The notes beneath the pieces were generated by a model. The model did not search any database, was not told where the DNA came from, and saw nothing but the letters and a program-made list of their open reading frames with translations. Shown piece by piece: positions 54,968-63,250 of a DNA stretch of 64,000 nucleotides (position 1 is its first letter; each line of letters begins with the position of its first letter). The stretch is from Sphingomonas caeni (lineage in GTDB: Bacteria; Pseudomonadota; Alphaproteobacteria; Sphingomonadales; Sphingomonadaceae), in contig NZ_JAPDOK010000001.1 of assembly GCF_026013415.1 (NCBI RefSeq), forward strand, positions 1-64,000, written 5' to 3'. A program made the translations under genes and the position numbers.

Positions 54968-56316
54968 TTGGCGGCCTTCTTCGCTTGCATCGCCTCGCGG
55001 AAGCGGCGCGCCCAGCCGGGCTTCACCTCCTGCCGGGCGCGGGTGATGCCGAGCGCATTGGCCTCGACATCGGCGGTCACCACCGAGCCGGCGCCGATGA
55101 TCGCACCGTCGCCGACCTTGACCGGCGCGACCAGCGCACTGTTCGACCCGACAAAGGCGCCATGGCCGATCTCGGTGCCATATTTGAAGAAGCCGTCATA
55201 ATTGCAGGTGATCGTGCCCGCGCCGATATTCGCGCCCGATCCGACCTTCACATCGCCCAGATAGGTGAGGTGGTTAGCCTTGGCGCCGGGGCCGAGCACG
55301 GCCTTCTTGGTCTCGACGAAATTGCCGATCTTGCTGCCCTGCTCCAGCACCGTGCCGGGGCGCAGGCGCGCATAGGGGCCGACCTGCGCGCCGCTGAGGA
55401 TCGTCGCCCCCTCGATATGGCAGAAGGCATGGATCACGACCTTGTCGGCGATGGTGACGCCGGGACCGAAAAAGACATTGGGCTCGATCGTCACGTCGCG
55501 GCCGACCTTTGTGTCGTGCGCGAACCACACCGTCTCGGGCGCGATCAACGAGGCGCCGTCGGCCATCGCCTCGGCCCGGCGGCGGCGTTGCCAGACCAGC
55601 TCGGCATGCGCGAGCTCGGCGCGGCTGTTGATGCCGAGCACCTCGGCCTCGGGTGCTTCGACCACCACCGAACGGTCGCCGTCGCGCGTGGCGAGCGTGA
55701 CGATATCGGGGAGATAATATTCGCCCGCCGCATTCTTGTTCTCGACGCGCTCGAGCAGCGGCCAGAGATCCTTCGCGCGCACCGCCATCACGCCCGAATT
55801 GCAGAGCGTCTCCGCGCGCTGGGTGGCGCTCGCATCCTTCCACTCGACCATGACGAGGATGCGCCGGTCGCTGTCGGCGACGATGCGGCCATATTGGGCG
55901 GGGTCGGCGGGGCGGAAGCCGAGCACGGCGATCTTGGGGTGATCGTCGCCGCCGAGGCGCTTGACCAGCCCCGCGATCGTCTCGGTGCGCAGGAAAGGCA
56001 CGTCGCCGAAGCAGACCACCGCGACGCCGTCGAAATCGGCGAGCGCGGACTTGGCCTGGAGCGCGGCGTGCGCGGTGCCGTGCTGATCCTCCTGCACCAC
56101 CGTCTTGACCCCGAGCGGCGCGACCGCGACCTCGACCTGCTCGCGCAACGACCCGACCACCACCACGCGCTCGCTCGCGCCCGCGGCGTCGAAGCTGTCG
56201 ATCAGATGGAGCAGCATCGCCCGCCCGGCGATCGGGTGGAGCACCTTGTGCAGATCGGACTGCATCCGCGTGCCCTTGCCCGCGGCAAGGATGATCGCGG
56301 CGATTGGTGCGGTCAT
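54964..56316 (-). CDS. glmU: Bifunctional GlcN-1-P acetyltransferase / GlcNAc-1-P uridylyltransferase
   Basis: The 450-residue protein has the N-terminal pyrophosphorylase motif LAAGKGTRMQSDLHKVLH and VCFGDVPFLR, and a C-terminal left-handed beta-helix with LRPGTVLEQGSKIGNFVE, KANHLTYLGD and GAGTITCNYDG. It completes UDP-GlcNAc synthesis from GlcN-1-P. ATG 56316 has GGAGGG four bases upstream. UDP-GlcNAc is the substrate of wecB and of wbpA, so this operon feeds the polysaccharide genes at the left of the window. Confidence 0.97.
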   Translation of the reverse strand: MTAPIAAIILAAGKGTRMQSDLHKVLHPIAGRAMLLHLIDSFDAAGASERVVVVGSLREQVEVAVAPLGVKTVVQEDQHGTAHAALQAKSALADFDGVAVVCFGDVPFLRTETIAGLVKRLGGDDHPKIAVLGFRPADPAQYGRIVADSDRRILVMVEWKDASATQRAETLCNSGVMAVRAKDLWPLLERVENKNAAGEYYLPDIVTLATRDGDRSVVVEAPEAEVLGINSRAELAHAELVWQRRRRAEAMADGASLIAPETVWFAHDTKVGRDVTIEPNVFFGPGVTIADKVVIHAFCHIEGATILSGAQVGPYARLRPGTVLEQGSKIGNFVETKKAVLGPGAKANHLTYLGDVKVGSGANIGAGTITCNYDGFFKYGTEIGHGAFVGSNSALVAPVKVGDGAIIGAGSVVTADVEANALGITRARQEVKPGWARRFREAMQAKKAAK

Positions 56317-56377
56317 TGGCCCTCCATTCCCCGATGCCCCTGCCACGAAGAACTTGCCATTTCCATAGCGTGGCGGG

Positions 56378-57067
56378 ATGGCGGGCGCCGCGATGCACAA
56401 TTTCTTCGATATCGTGGGGTTCGACCTCGACGGGACGCTGTTCGATACCGCCGCGGATATCGCCGCGGCGGCCAATCATGTGCTGGCGCTCGAGGGACGT
56501 ACGCCGCTGCCGGCCGCGGCGCTCAAGCCGATGATCGGGCTGGGCGGACCGCACCTGCTCGAACAGGCGCTGAAGGCCACCGGTGGATGCGATGAGGGCG
56601 CGGTAGCGCGGCTCTTTCCCGAATGGCTACGCTACTATGGCGGCAATCTGGTGCACGAGACACGGCCCTTTCCGGGGCTGATCGCGGCGATGGACGCGCT
56701 CGATGCTCGTGGGGTCAAGATCGCCATCGTCACCAACAAGCGCGAGGCGTTCGCGGTGAGCCTGGTCGAGCAATTGCGGCTGACGCACCGCTTCGCCACC
56801 ATCATCGGCGGCGACACGATGGGACCGGGAAACGCCAAGCCCTCGCCGTTGCCGATCGAGGAGATGATCCGGCGATGCGGCGGCGGGCGCGCGGCGTTCG
56901 TGGGGGACTCGATCTTTGACACGCTCGCGGCGAAGCGCGCGGGCATTCCGAGCATCGCGGTGAGCTTCGGCTTCCTGCAGGGGCCGGTCGAGGAACTGGA
57001 GGCCGACGCGGTGATCGACCATTATGACGCGCTGATCCCCGCGCTGGAGCGGCTGGGGTCAGCCTGA
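56378..57067 (+). CDS. gph: Phosphoglycolate phosphatase (HAD family)
   Basis: The 229-residue HAD protein has motif I GFDLDGTLFDTAADI, motif II VTNKRE, a lysine in NAKPSPLPIEE and motif IV FVGDSIFDTLAAKRA. It belongs to the Gph/PGP group, which removes phosphoglycolate formed during DNA repair or photorespiration-like reactions; other small phosphate esters are possible. Starts at 56378 and 56393 are both possible. It is divergent from glmU, and its last nine bases overlap the 3' end of the convergent gene at 57059. Confidence 0.88.
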   Translation: MAGAAMHNFFDIVGFDLDGTLFDTAADIAAAANHVLALEGRTPLPAAALKPMIGLGGPHLLEQALKATGGCDEGAVARLFPEWLRYYGGNLVHETRPFPGLIAAMDALDARGVKIAIVTNKREAFAVSLVEQLRLTHRFATIIGGDTMGPGNAKPSPLPIEEMIRRCGGGRAAFVGDSIFDTLAAKRAGIPSIAVSFGFLQGPVEELEADAVIDHYDALIPALERLGSA

Positions 57068-57682
57068 TTCCTTTTGCTGGGCCACATGATTGGCAAGCGT
57101 GCGGCTGGTCATCCAGATGTCGCCGCTGTCGGAAGCGAGTTGGACAACATAGGTCACTGCCCAGACCTCCTTCGCGATAAGGCGCGTCGCGAAGAATGTC
57201 GTGGTCTCTCCGGCATCGATCACGGCGACACGGTCCGTATCGTCGGCGACCGACTCCTCCACCCAATCCGAGACACGCGTTGTCGTGACGCGATCGCCAC
57301 TCCTGCTTTCGAGGGTCAATGTCGCCCGGGGATTCCAGATGGGATTCGACCCGATATTCTTCACGATCACGGAAATCGCGTGGAGCAGGTCACCGTTTGG
57401 CGAGGCGATGATATCCACGCTGATGCTCATTTCGGCGCGCACCGAAAACGTGCGGCCGCGAAAAAAGCGATAATAGGAAAAGACCCCGCCAAGCAGCAGG
57501 AAAATCATGGTCGCGACGCTGCCGATCGCTGCGATCGCATCCTTGTTCGCGCGGAATAGCTCCAACGTCAAATAGCCGCGCCGTACCGAACCGCCGATCA
57601 GCAAGGTTGCGGCAAGCAGCAGAAATATCGTCGCGAAGAACGAATAATGCCGCCCCCGCAAATTCCTCAGCCAAATGCCCAC
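57059..57682 (-). CDS. Membrane protein of unknown function
   Basis: With the GTG start at 57682 the product is 207 residues with two N-terminal helices (FFATIFLLLAATLLIGG and AAIGSVATMIFLLLGGVF) followed by an exported or cytoplasmic beta-rich domain (SVRAEMSISVDII, RATLTLESRSG, TTFFATRLIA). An open frame extends to 57835, but the added 51 residues lack any membrane or domain feature and cover a separate small ORF with a better ribosome binding site. The GTG has AGGG about eight bases upstream and overlaps that small ORF. Function unknown. Confidence 0.6.
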   Translation of the reverse strand: MGIWLRNLRGRHYSFFATIFLLLAATLLIGGSVRRGYLTLELFRANKDAIAAIGSVATMIFLLLGGVFSYYRFFRGRTFSVRAEMSISVDIIASPNGDLLHAISVIVKNIGSNPIWNPRATLTLESRSGDRVTTTRVSDWVEESVADDTDRVAVIDAGETTTFFATRLIAKEVWAVTYVVQLASDSGDIWMTSRTLANHVAQQKESG

Positions 57683-57762
57683 AGCAATAGCCCTATGATC
57701 AAAACCATTGCAGCGATCATGAGTGCAAGAGGCGGGACCGGAGCCCGATGGCGGCGCATCAT
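57667..57762 (-). CDS. 31-residue small membrane protein
   Basis: ATG 57762 to TGA 57667 encodes 31 residues: a basic head MMRRHRAPVP, then one hydrophobic helix ALMIAAMVLIIGLLLWAF. GGAGG lies seven bases upstream of the ATG, a strong ribosome binding site. The stop lies inside the start of the downstream membrane-protein gene (57682), so the two are likely co-translated. Such single-pass small proteins often regulate a larger membrane partner. Confidence 0.6.
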   Translation of the reverse strand: MMRRHRAPVPPLALMIAAMVLIIGLLLWAFG

Positions 57763-57891
57763 GTCGAATCCTCCACGGCTTTGTACCGTACGCCTTTTCT
57801 TGCATATCCGAGCGCGCTTTCCTTACAAAAAACACGCTCGATCATGACGTGGCCCGAGGCCATGTCCGCATTTTGGAGGTATCTGGGTTCG

Positions 57892-58260
57892 CTATTCCCG
57901 CTTGTTCTTCAGCTCGTGCAGCAAGATCGAATTGCCGTCCGTGTCGGCGATCACCCGCATCCGGCAGACGGGCGAGTGGATCAGGTCGCTCTTGAAGGTC
58001 ACTCCCTTGGTCTCGAGATCGGCGCAGAGCGCGTCGAGATCGTCGACCTCGAACGCGATCGTCCCGCCCGCGCTCGACGAGGGCGTCTCGCCGGTGACGG
58101 TGGTGATCGCGAAGCAGCCGCCGCCGGGCATGTCATATTCGACCCAGGGCACGCTTTCGGGCGCGCTGCTCCTGGTGAAGCCGAGCGTCCCTTCATAAAA
58201 GGCGCGGGCAAGCCCCATGTCGGTGACGGGGTACATGGTGAAGGCGACCTTGCGAAACAT
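57892..58260 (-). CDS. VOC/glyoxalase-fold protein
   Basis: The 122-residue protein starts at ATG 58260 (GGGGAGAA upstream) with VAFTMYPVTDMGLARAFYEG, then FTRSSAPESVPWVEYDMPGG, GTIAFEVDDLDALCADL and ADTDGNSILLHEL. This is one VOC (vicinal oxygen chelate) module of the glyoxalase/bleomycin-resistance/dioxygenase superfamily. It follows the nucleotidyltransferase gene by 14 bp and may belong to the HPr-rel-A operon. Substrate unknown; it may bind a metal through H/E residues. Confidence 0.85.
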   Translation of the reverse strand: MFRKVAFTMYPVTDMGLARAFYEGTLGFTRSSAPESVPWVEYDMPGGGCFAITTVTGETPSSSAGGTIAFEVDDLDALCADLETKGVTFKSDLIHSPVCRMRVIADTDGNSILLHELKNKRE

Positions 58261-58274
58261 GCGGGTTCTCCCCC

Positions 58275-59291
58275 TCAGCCGGGGACATGCCCCTTGCGCC
58301 ATTTGGTATAGAGGTGCCGCGCGAGCATCAACGGCGGCATGCGCAGCTGGTGTGAGCGGAGATAGAAGGCGAAACGGGTGAGCTTGCGGGTCTGCCGGCC
58401 CCAGCCGTCACGGGCGAGCAGGCGGCGCGCGAAGAGCGGGTCCATGCTGTCCCACACGCGCCAGCTTTCGGGGATCGGCGTGCCGTAATGGTGGTTCGCC
58501 TGGCGCGCGGCGCGGGCGACGGCACTGGAGAGGCCGTGATGCGCGGCGCGGGCTTCGAGGCCGGCGGTTCCGAATTCCGCGATCAGGCAATGGATGTCCC
58601 AGAGGTTCCTCAGGCCCCCCGCGAGGTCGCCATCGGCGAAAAGATGTGCGGCGGCGTGGCAGAGCATGTCGTTGGGATTCAGGATGCGAAGGTTGTTTTC
58701 GAGCGGGAGGCTGTCGGCGATCAGGCCCTCGGCATCGGGGCGGATGCGCGCCGTCAGCGGCAGGATCGTGTGGTGGACATCGATCATCCGGTCGCGCTCG
58801 CGATGGATCAGCGGGGGGAGTTCGTGCATCCAGCGGCGATAATAAGCGTCATCATAAGGATCGGGCTTGACCCATTCCCAGCCCGCCACGAGCAACGCCG
58901 CCTCGGCCTCGCCGATCCGTTCGCGGGGGACGAGGATGTCGAGATCGCCGATATGGCGGCCCATGCCCGCCGAAAGCCCGGCGGCGACGAAGGCGGTGCC
59001 CTTGAGGAGCACCAACGGCATCCCGAGCGGCGCAAGCGCGCGGCGTGCCATCTCGGCTTCCCAGAGCGCGGCCACCCTGCCCTGTTCGGCCGAGGCCCGC
59101 GCGTCGGCGAGGATGCGCGCGGCGGCTTGCGGCATGGGCAGGCCGTCGAGCCGGTGGGCGAGCGTACCGATCAGCTGTTCGGCGCGGGCGATGGCGAGGA
59201 GCGTGGTCCAGCCGTTCGCGTCGAGGCCGGCGGTGGAAGCCGGGTCGCGGAGCGCGCGGGTGAGGATCGCGGCGCTCACCGCGTTCCCCAT
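58275..59291 (-). CDS. Nucleotidyltransferase family protein of the HPr-rel-A operon
   Basis: The 338-residue protein has the same core as the gene at 26376: LVLLKGTAFVAAG, then GDLDILVPRERI (acidic metal site), DVHHTILPLTAR and NPNDMLCHAAAHLFADGD. It overlaps the end of the HprK-like kinase gene by 16 nt. This family (uncharacterised nucleotidyltransferase) is regularly found with HprK-related kinases and PqqD-like proteins. Nucleotidyl transfer to a peptide or sugar is possible; activity is not shown by sequence alone. Confidence 0.85.
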   Translation of the reverse strand: MGNAVSAAILTRALRDPASTAGLDANGWTTLLAIARAEQLIGTLAHRLDGLPMPQAAARILADARASAEQGRVAALWEAEMARRALAPLGMPLVLLKGTAFVAAGLSAGMGRHIGDLDILVPRERIGEAEAALLVAGWEWVKPDPYDDAYYRRWMHELPPLIHRERDRMIDVHHTILPLTARIRPDAEGLIADSLPLENNLRILNPNDMLCHAAAHLFADGDLAGGLRNLWDIHCLIAEFGTAGLEARAAHHGLSSAVARAARQANHHYGTPIPESWRVWDSMDPLFARRLLARDGWGRQTRKLTRFAFYLRSHQLRMPPLMLARHLYTKWRKGHVPG

Positions 59292-60136
59292 AGCCGCTCG
59301 ACCTGCGCGATCGCGGTGTCTGTGTCGGGATAGTCGATCGCGTGCGCGGGCACGGCTTTCACCAGCCCGGTCAGCGCATCGAAGCCGCGTTCGCCGAGCG
59401 ACATGTAGTTGGTAGAAGCCTGGGTCAGCCGGACGAATGCCTCGCTCGGCAGCACCTCGCGCTCCTCGGCCGCGAAGCCGAAGCTGGGGAAGAGGATCAG
59501 CTCGGGGCTGGCGGGTTCGGCCATGGCCGCGATGGCGCGGGCGTCGGGGACGAGGTGGCGGAGGGTGCCCTTGGGGGTGCCTTCCATGATCTCGCCGAAG
59601 CGGGCACCCGGAAGCGCGGCCTGCACCACCGGCAGCGCCTCGTTCTTGAGGCTGATCAGCCGCGGGAAGCCGTGGATCAACCCGGTCGCGGGATCGACCA
59701 GCGCGAACTCGTCGCCCATCAGCCGCCAGCCGCGCGCCATCAGCAGCGCCGCGAGCGTCGATTTGCCCGCGCCCGAAATGCCGGTCATCAGCAGCGCCTT
59801 GCCGTCGCGTTCGACGGCCGAGGCGTGGAGCAGCAGGTAACGGCGCTGGCCGAGCGCCATCTGGAGGTTCATCCCCATTTCGGCGGCGAGCAGGCCCATC
59901 TCCAGCGGGAGCGGCGCGGCATCGGGGATGACGAAGTCGCCCGCGATATGGACCGAGGGGCGGATGAAACGGCGCCAGGGGCGGGCGGCGAAGAGGTGGA
60001 CGTTGAAGTCCGGAATGCCCCCGTCGGGCTTGGGGTAATCGCGGTAGAGGTCATCCAGCGCGGCGATGGGCGCGCGCCAGTCGCTGCCGATGCGGAAGCC
60101 CATGGGCCCGATGCGGAGGCTGGTGACGTGCCTCAT
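59276..60136 (-). CDS. HprK-related kinase A
   Basis: The 286-residue protein has the HPr kinase fold core with Walker A GISGAGKST (119-127), preceded by LLLHASAVERDGKALLM and followed by WRLMGDEFALVD, where DE lies at the usual catalytic/metal position. It lacks the N-terminal domain of true HPr kinases and the window shows no HPr or EI gene, so it does not act in the PTS. Related kinases in lasso-peptide clusters phosphorylate the peptide. It overlaps the PqqD-like gene by four bases and the nucleotidyltransferase gene by 16. Confidence 0.88.
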   Translation of the reverse strand: MRHVTSLRIGPMGFRIGSDWRAPIAALDDLYRDYPKPDGGIPDFNVHLFAARPWRRFIRPSVHIAGDFVIPDAAPLPLEMGLLAAEMGMNLQMALGQRRYLLLHASAVERDGKALLMTGISGAGKSTLAALLMARGWRLMGDEFALVDPATGLIHGFPRLISLKNEALPVVQAALPGARFGEIMEGTPKGTLRHLVPDARAIAAMAEPASPELILFPSFGFAAEEREVLPSEAFVRLTQASTNYMSLGERGFDALTGLVKAVPAHAIDYPDTDTAIAQVERLWGTR

Positions 60137-60402
60137 CTCCGCTCGACCAGCCCCGCGGTGACGAGTTCGTCGAGGCGCACCGCGAGCGCCATGGGGTCGG
60201 CGTCGGCGAGGTCGAAGCGTTCGGCGAGGCGGGCGAGCAGGCCATCGACGGTGAGCGCCTCCTCGCCCAACGCCTCGAGGATCTCGGGTACGGGCGCATC
60301 GACGATATGGGTGATGCCCGAGGCGCGGTGGTAGATCAGGGTGAGGGCATCGAGGGGCACGATGCGGAGGGTTGCGGGCGGCGCGGCGCGGTAGGCGGTC
60401 AC
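60133..60402 (-). CDS. HPr-rel-A system PqqD-family protein
   Basis: This 89-residue protein matches the PqqD-like winged-helix fold that binds leader peptides (RiPP recognition element): LTLIYHRASGITHIVDAP, then PEILEALGEEALTVDGLLARLAER and VRLDELVTAGLVERR. In PQQ and other RiPP pathways such proteins present a peptide to modifying enzymes. It is followed by the HprK-like kinase (4-nt overlap) and preceded by the Tat-exported small protein at 60450, which is the nearest candidate partner. Confidence 0.82.
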   Translation of the reverse strand: MTAYRAAPPATLRIVPLDALTLIYHRASGITHIVDAPVPEILEALGEEALTVDGLLARLAERFDLADADPMALAVRLDELVTAGLVERR

Positions 60403-60449
60403 GGCGTAACCTTACGATGGGGGATCAACGGCGCGCCCCAACCACGGCC

Positions 60450-60836
60450 TCAGCCGCGCGGCATCTGCAGCGAGGCGAAGCAGGTGAAGCCGCTGGTGCC
60501 CGATTGCAAACGGCGGATGTAGTTGGTGTAGGCGCGGCTCTGCTCGTAGCTGGCGCCGGGCAGCGTGCCGCCATTCAGCGCATTCTTGACGTCCTGCGCC
60601 TTGAACGGCGTGCCGGGGCCCGGAAAGGCGCCCTGCGTCCCCGCGGGCACCACGCTGCCGTCGGGCGCGATATAGCTGCCCGCGCGGCCGCCGTCGGGCA
60701 CCGGGATCTCGCAATGCAACACCGACGCGCTGGTCTGCGCCAGCGCGGGGCGGATCGAGACGATCGCCGATGCGCTCGCGGCGCCCAGCATCAGCGCGCG
60801 GCGGCTGGCCTTCGGTGTCTTGTTTTCATCGCCCAT
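60450..60836 (-). CDS. Tat-exported small protein upstream of the PqqD-like gene
   Basis: The 128-residue product has a twin-arginine signal SRRALMLGAASASAIVS (11-27) with a likely cleavage site ALA-Q (31-34). The mature part of about 95 residues holds only two cysteines (C42, C119), many Gly/Pro residues (VPAGTQGAFPGPGTPF) and a short C-terminus ending FASLQMPRG. ATG 60836 has AGGAAGG seven bases upstream. It is first in the operon with the PqqD-like, HprK-like and nucleotidyltransferase genes, 47 bp before the PqqD-like gene. It may be the substrate or sensor of that system; no known family is recognised. Confidence 0.8.
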   Translation of the reverse strand: MGDENKTPKASRRALMLGAASASAIVSIRPALAQTSASVLHCEIPVPDGGRAGSYIAPDGSVVPAGTQGAFPGPGTPFKAQDVKNALNGGTLPGASYEQSRAYTNYIRRLQSGTSGFTCFASLQMPRG

Positions 60837-60863
60837 GATCGCACCTTCCTGCGCCCCGCGCTC

Positions 60864-60891
60864 TTTCGCAATCGTAAATCGGCGCTAGAGC
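60864..60891 (+). promoter_or_regulatory. Putative promoter of phoR
   Basis: TTTCGC (60864-60869) and GCTAGAGC (60884-60891) with 14 bp between follow the local pattern; the -10 box matches GCtANAWC closely. It ends eight bases before ATG 60900, so the mRNA would be nearly leaderless. Confidence 0.4.
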
Positions 60892-60899
60892 TACACGGG

Positions 60900-62093
60900 A
60901 TGCCCCCGCTGCTTGGAAAACGCGCGCTGTTGGCGCTGGCGATCATCGCGGCTGCCGCGGTGGCGGGATTCCTGCTCAACGGCGATCTGCAGGAGGCACT
61001 GATCGTGCTGGTCGCGGGCGTCGCGGCAGTACTGCTCGCGAGCAGCGTGGGCGACCCCGCCCCTGCTCCCGCCGCGCCGGTGCCAGGCCCCAGCGAGCCG
61101 CCAGTCGGCGAGATGATCGAGGTGATCGCCGAGCCGGTGCTGGTGATCGCCGGGAATCGCGTCGTCTCCGCCAACCGCGCCGCGCGCGCGCTGCTCGGCC
61201 AGCATATCCTGGGCGAGGATGTCCGCATCGCGATCCGCCACCCCGCCGCGGCCGAGCGGCTGCTCAACCCCGCCGAGGCGACGCCAGGCGCGCCGATCCA
61301 TCTCGTCGGGCTGGGCACGCGGGACCAGCGCTGGGAAATGCGGGTGCGCGACATGGGCAATCTGCGCGTCGTGCATCTGACAGACCGTACCGGCAGCTAT
61401 GCGACCGAGCGGATGCGGGTCGATTTCGTCGCCAATGCCAGCCATGAGCTGCGCACCCCGCTCGCCTCGCTGCTCGGCTATGTCGAGACGCTGCAGGACG
61501 AGGCGGGCGAGGACGCGCAGGTCCGCGGCCGTTTCCTCAAGATCATGCATGTCGAGGCGCAGCGGATGCAGCGGCTGATCGACGATCTGATCTCGCTCAG
61601 CCGGATCGAGGCCGACAAATACCGCAAGCCCGGCGACACGATCGACCTCGCCGAGCTGATCGACGAGGTGCGCTCCGAACTGTCGGCGGGCGTCGACACC
61701 CGCGCCGACGACATCGTCCTCGACCTGACCGACGTTCCCCCGGTGCGCGGCGACCGCTCGCAGATGAGCCAGCTGCTCCACAATATCGTCGGCAACGCGA
61801 TGAAATATGGCCGCGAGGGCACGCCGATCACCCTGGCGCTCGGCACCGGCAATGACGGGATGGTGCGCCTCAGCGTCTCGGACGAGGGCGAGGGCATCGC
61901 GCCCGAGCATCTCCCGCGCCTCACCGAGCGCTTCTACCGCGTCGATTCGGGGCGTAGCCGGGCGATGGGCGGCACCGGCCTGGGCCTCGCGATCGTCAAG
62001 CATATCGTCGAGCGCCACCGCGGCCGGCTCGACATCGTCAGCAGCGTCGGCAAGGGCACCAGCGTGGTCATCCTGCTCCCGGCGCAGCGCTGA
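60900..62093 (+). CDS. phoR: Phosphate regulon sensor kinase
   Basis: The 397-residue protein has two N-terminal membrane helices (LLALAIIAAAAVAGFLL, LIVLVAGVAAVLLASSV), a PAS-like cytoplasmic domain (EPVLVIAGNRVVSANRAARALLG), and a HisKA/HATPase kinase (ANASHELRTPLASLLGY, NIVGNAMKYGREG, GTGLGLAIVKHI). This is the PhoR layout. The next genes are a Pho box, pstS and pstC, which supports the assignment; phoB and phoU would be expected beyond the window. The open frame extends upstream to 60372, but residues before 60900 are antisense to the Tat-protein gene. Confidence 0.92.
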   Translation: MPPLLGKRALLALAIIAAAAVAGFLLNGDLQEALIVLVAGVAAVLLASSVGDPAPAPAAPVPGPSEPPVGEMIEVIAEPVLVIAGNRVVSANRAARALLGQHILGEDVRIAIRHPAAAERLLNPAEATPGAPIHLVGLGTRDQRWEMRVRDMGNLRVVHLTDRTGSYATERMRVDFVANASHELRTPLASLLGYVETLQDEAGEDAQVRGRFLKIMHVEAQRMQRLIDDLISLSRIEADKYRKPGDTIDLAELIDEVRSELSAGVDTRADDIVLDLTDVPPVRGDRSQMSQLLHNIVGNAMKYGREGTPITLALGTGNDGMVRLSVSDEGEGIAPEHLPRLTERFYRVDSGRSRAMGGTGLGLAIVKHIVERHRGRLDIVSSVGKGTSVVILLPAQR

Positions 62094-62115
62094 GGCCCGG
62101 CCCCTGAAACCTGGG

Positions 62116-62134
62116 CTGTCATGAACCTGTCACG
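62116..62134 (+). promoter_or_regulatory. Pho box upstream of pstS
   Basis: CTGTCAT-GAAC-CTGTCACG contains two CTGTCA half-sites 11 bp apart, the PhoB-P binding pattern (consensus CTGTCATANANCTGTCACA). It lies 81 bp upstream of the pstS start and implies induction by phosphate starvation. Confidence 0.85.
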
Positions 62135-62214
62135 CAGGTGACCCAAGGCGTCCATGGGGCGCGCAGCATCACCCGAAGCCCCTAAACCGGAAACCCCCGA
62201 GACAGGAGGCGGCG

Positions 62215-63246
62215 ATGCGTAACCGGCTGACTCTTCTCGCTTTTGTGGCGTGCGCGCTCGGCGCTTGCAGCGGCAGCGCGACTCGGGAGATCCGAGTCGT
62301 CGGATCGTCGACGGTGTTCCCCTTCACCACCGCGGTCGCCGAAGCCTTTGTCAACGCCGACAAGAGCCGCAAGACGCCCGTCATCGAATCGACCGGCACC
62401 GGCGCCGGGTTCAAGGAATTCTGCAAGGGCGTCGGCGCGCAATTCCCCGACATCGCCGATGCCTCGCGCCGAATGAAGCGCTCCGAATATGACGGGTGCC
62501 AGAAGAACGGCGTCGGCGACATCATGGAGATCCAGATCGGCGTCGACGGCATCGTCATGGCCGAATCGAACAACGGCCCCAAGATGGCGCTGACCCGAAA
62601 GGACATCTATTTGGCGCTCGTCGCCAATCCGATGGGCAAGCCCAACACCGCCAGGACGTGGCGCGACGTCAATCCGGCACTGCCGGCGATCCCGATCCAG
62701 GTGTTCGGCCCACCCTCGACCAGCGGCACGCGCGATGCCTTTGCCGAGCTGATCATCGAGCCCGGCTGCCTTGCGGTCTGGCCCGAGGCGGCGGCGCTCA
62801 AGAAGGACAGCGACCCCTCCAAGTTCGAAATGGCCTGCCGCCGCATCCGCGACGACGGGCCCTATGTCGACAAGGGCGAAAACGACAATCTGATCGTCCA
62901 GGGCCTGAACCAGAACCCCAATGCGCTCGGCATCTTCGGCTATTCCTACATGGAGGAGAACAAGGGTACGCTCCACGGCGTCACCATCGACGGCACGCAG
63001 CCCAGCTATGAGACGATCGCCAGCACCCAATATCCCGGCGCGCGGCCGCTCTACCTCTATGTGAAGAAGCGCCACCTCAATGCGGTTCCGGGCCTCCCGG
63101 CCTTTCTCCAGCTCTATGCGGCCTTGTGGGACCCGGCCGGCCCGCTCGCGAAGCACGGGCTGATCGCCGCATCGCGGACGGTGCGCAACACTTCGCTCGA
63201 CATCATCAACAACGGGATCGCGCTCGATCCCGAGAAGCTGCCCTGA
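62215..63246 (+). CDS. pstS: Phosphate ABC transporter substrate-binding lipoprotein
   Basis: The 343-residue protein has a lipoprotein signal ending LGAC (Cys18), the phosphate-binding start IRVVGSSTVFPFTTAVAEAF, IESTGTGAGFKEFC, and GPPSTSGTRDAF, which matches the PstS SGTRD loop. It captures phosphate in the periplasm for PstCAB. ATG 62215 has GGAGG (62205-62209) five bases upstream. It belongs to the longer PstS type common in alphaproteobacteria and lies under a Pho box. Confidence 0.95.
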   Translation: MRNRLTLLAFVACALGACSGSATREIRVVGSSTVFPFTTAVAEAFVNADKSRKTPVIESTGTGAGFKEFCKGVGAQFPDIADASRRMKRSEYDGCQKNGVGDIMEIQIGVDGIVMAESNNGPKMALTRKDIYLALVANPMGKPNTARTWRDVNPALPAIPIQVFGPPSTSGTRDAFAELIIEPGCLAVWPEAAALKKDSDPSKFEMACRRIRDDGPYVDKGENDNLIVQGLNQNPNALGIFGYSYMEENKGTLHGVTIDGTQPSYETIASTQYPGARPLYLYVKKRHLNAVPGLPAFLQLYAALWDPAGPLAKHGLIAASRTVRNTSLDIINNGIALDPEKLP

Positions 63247-63250
63247 CGCT

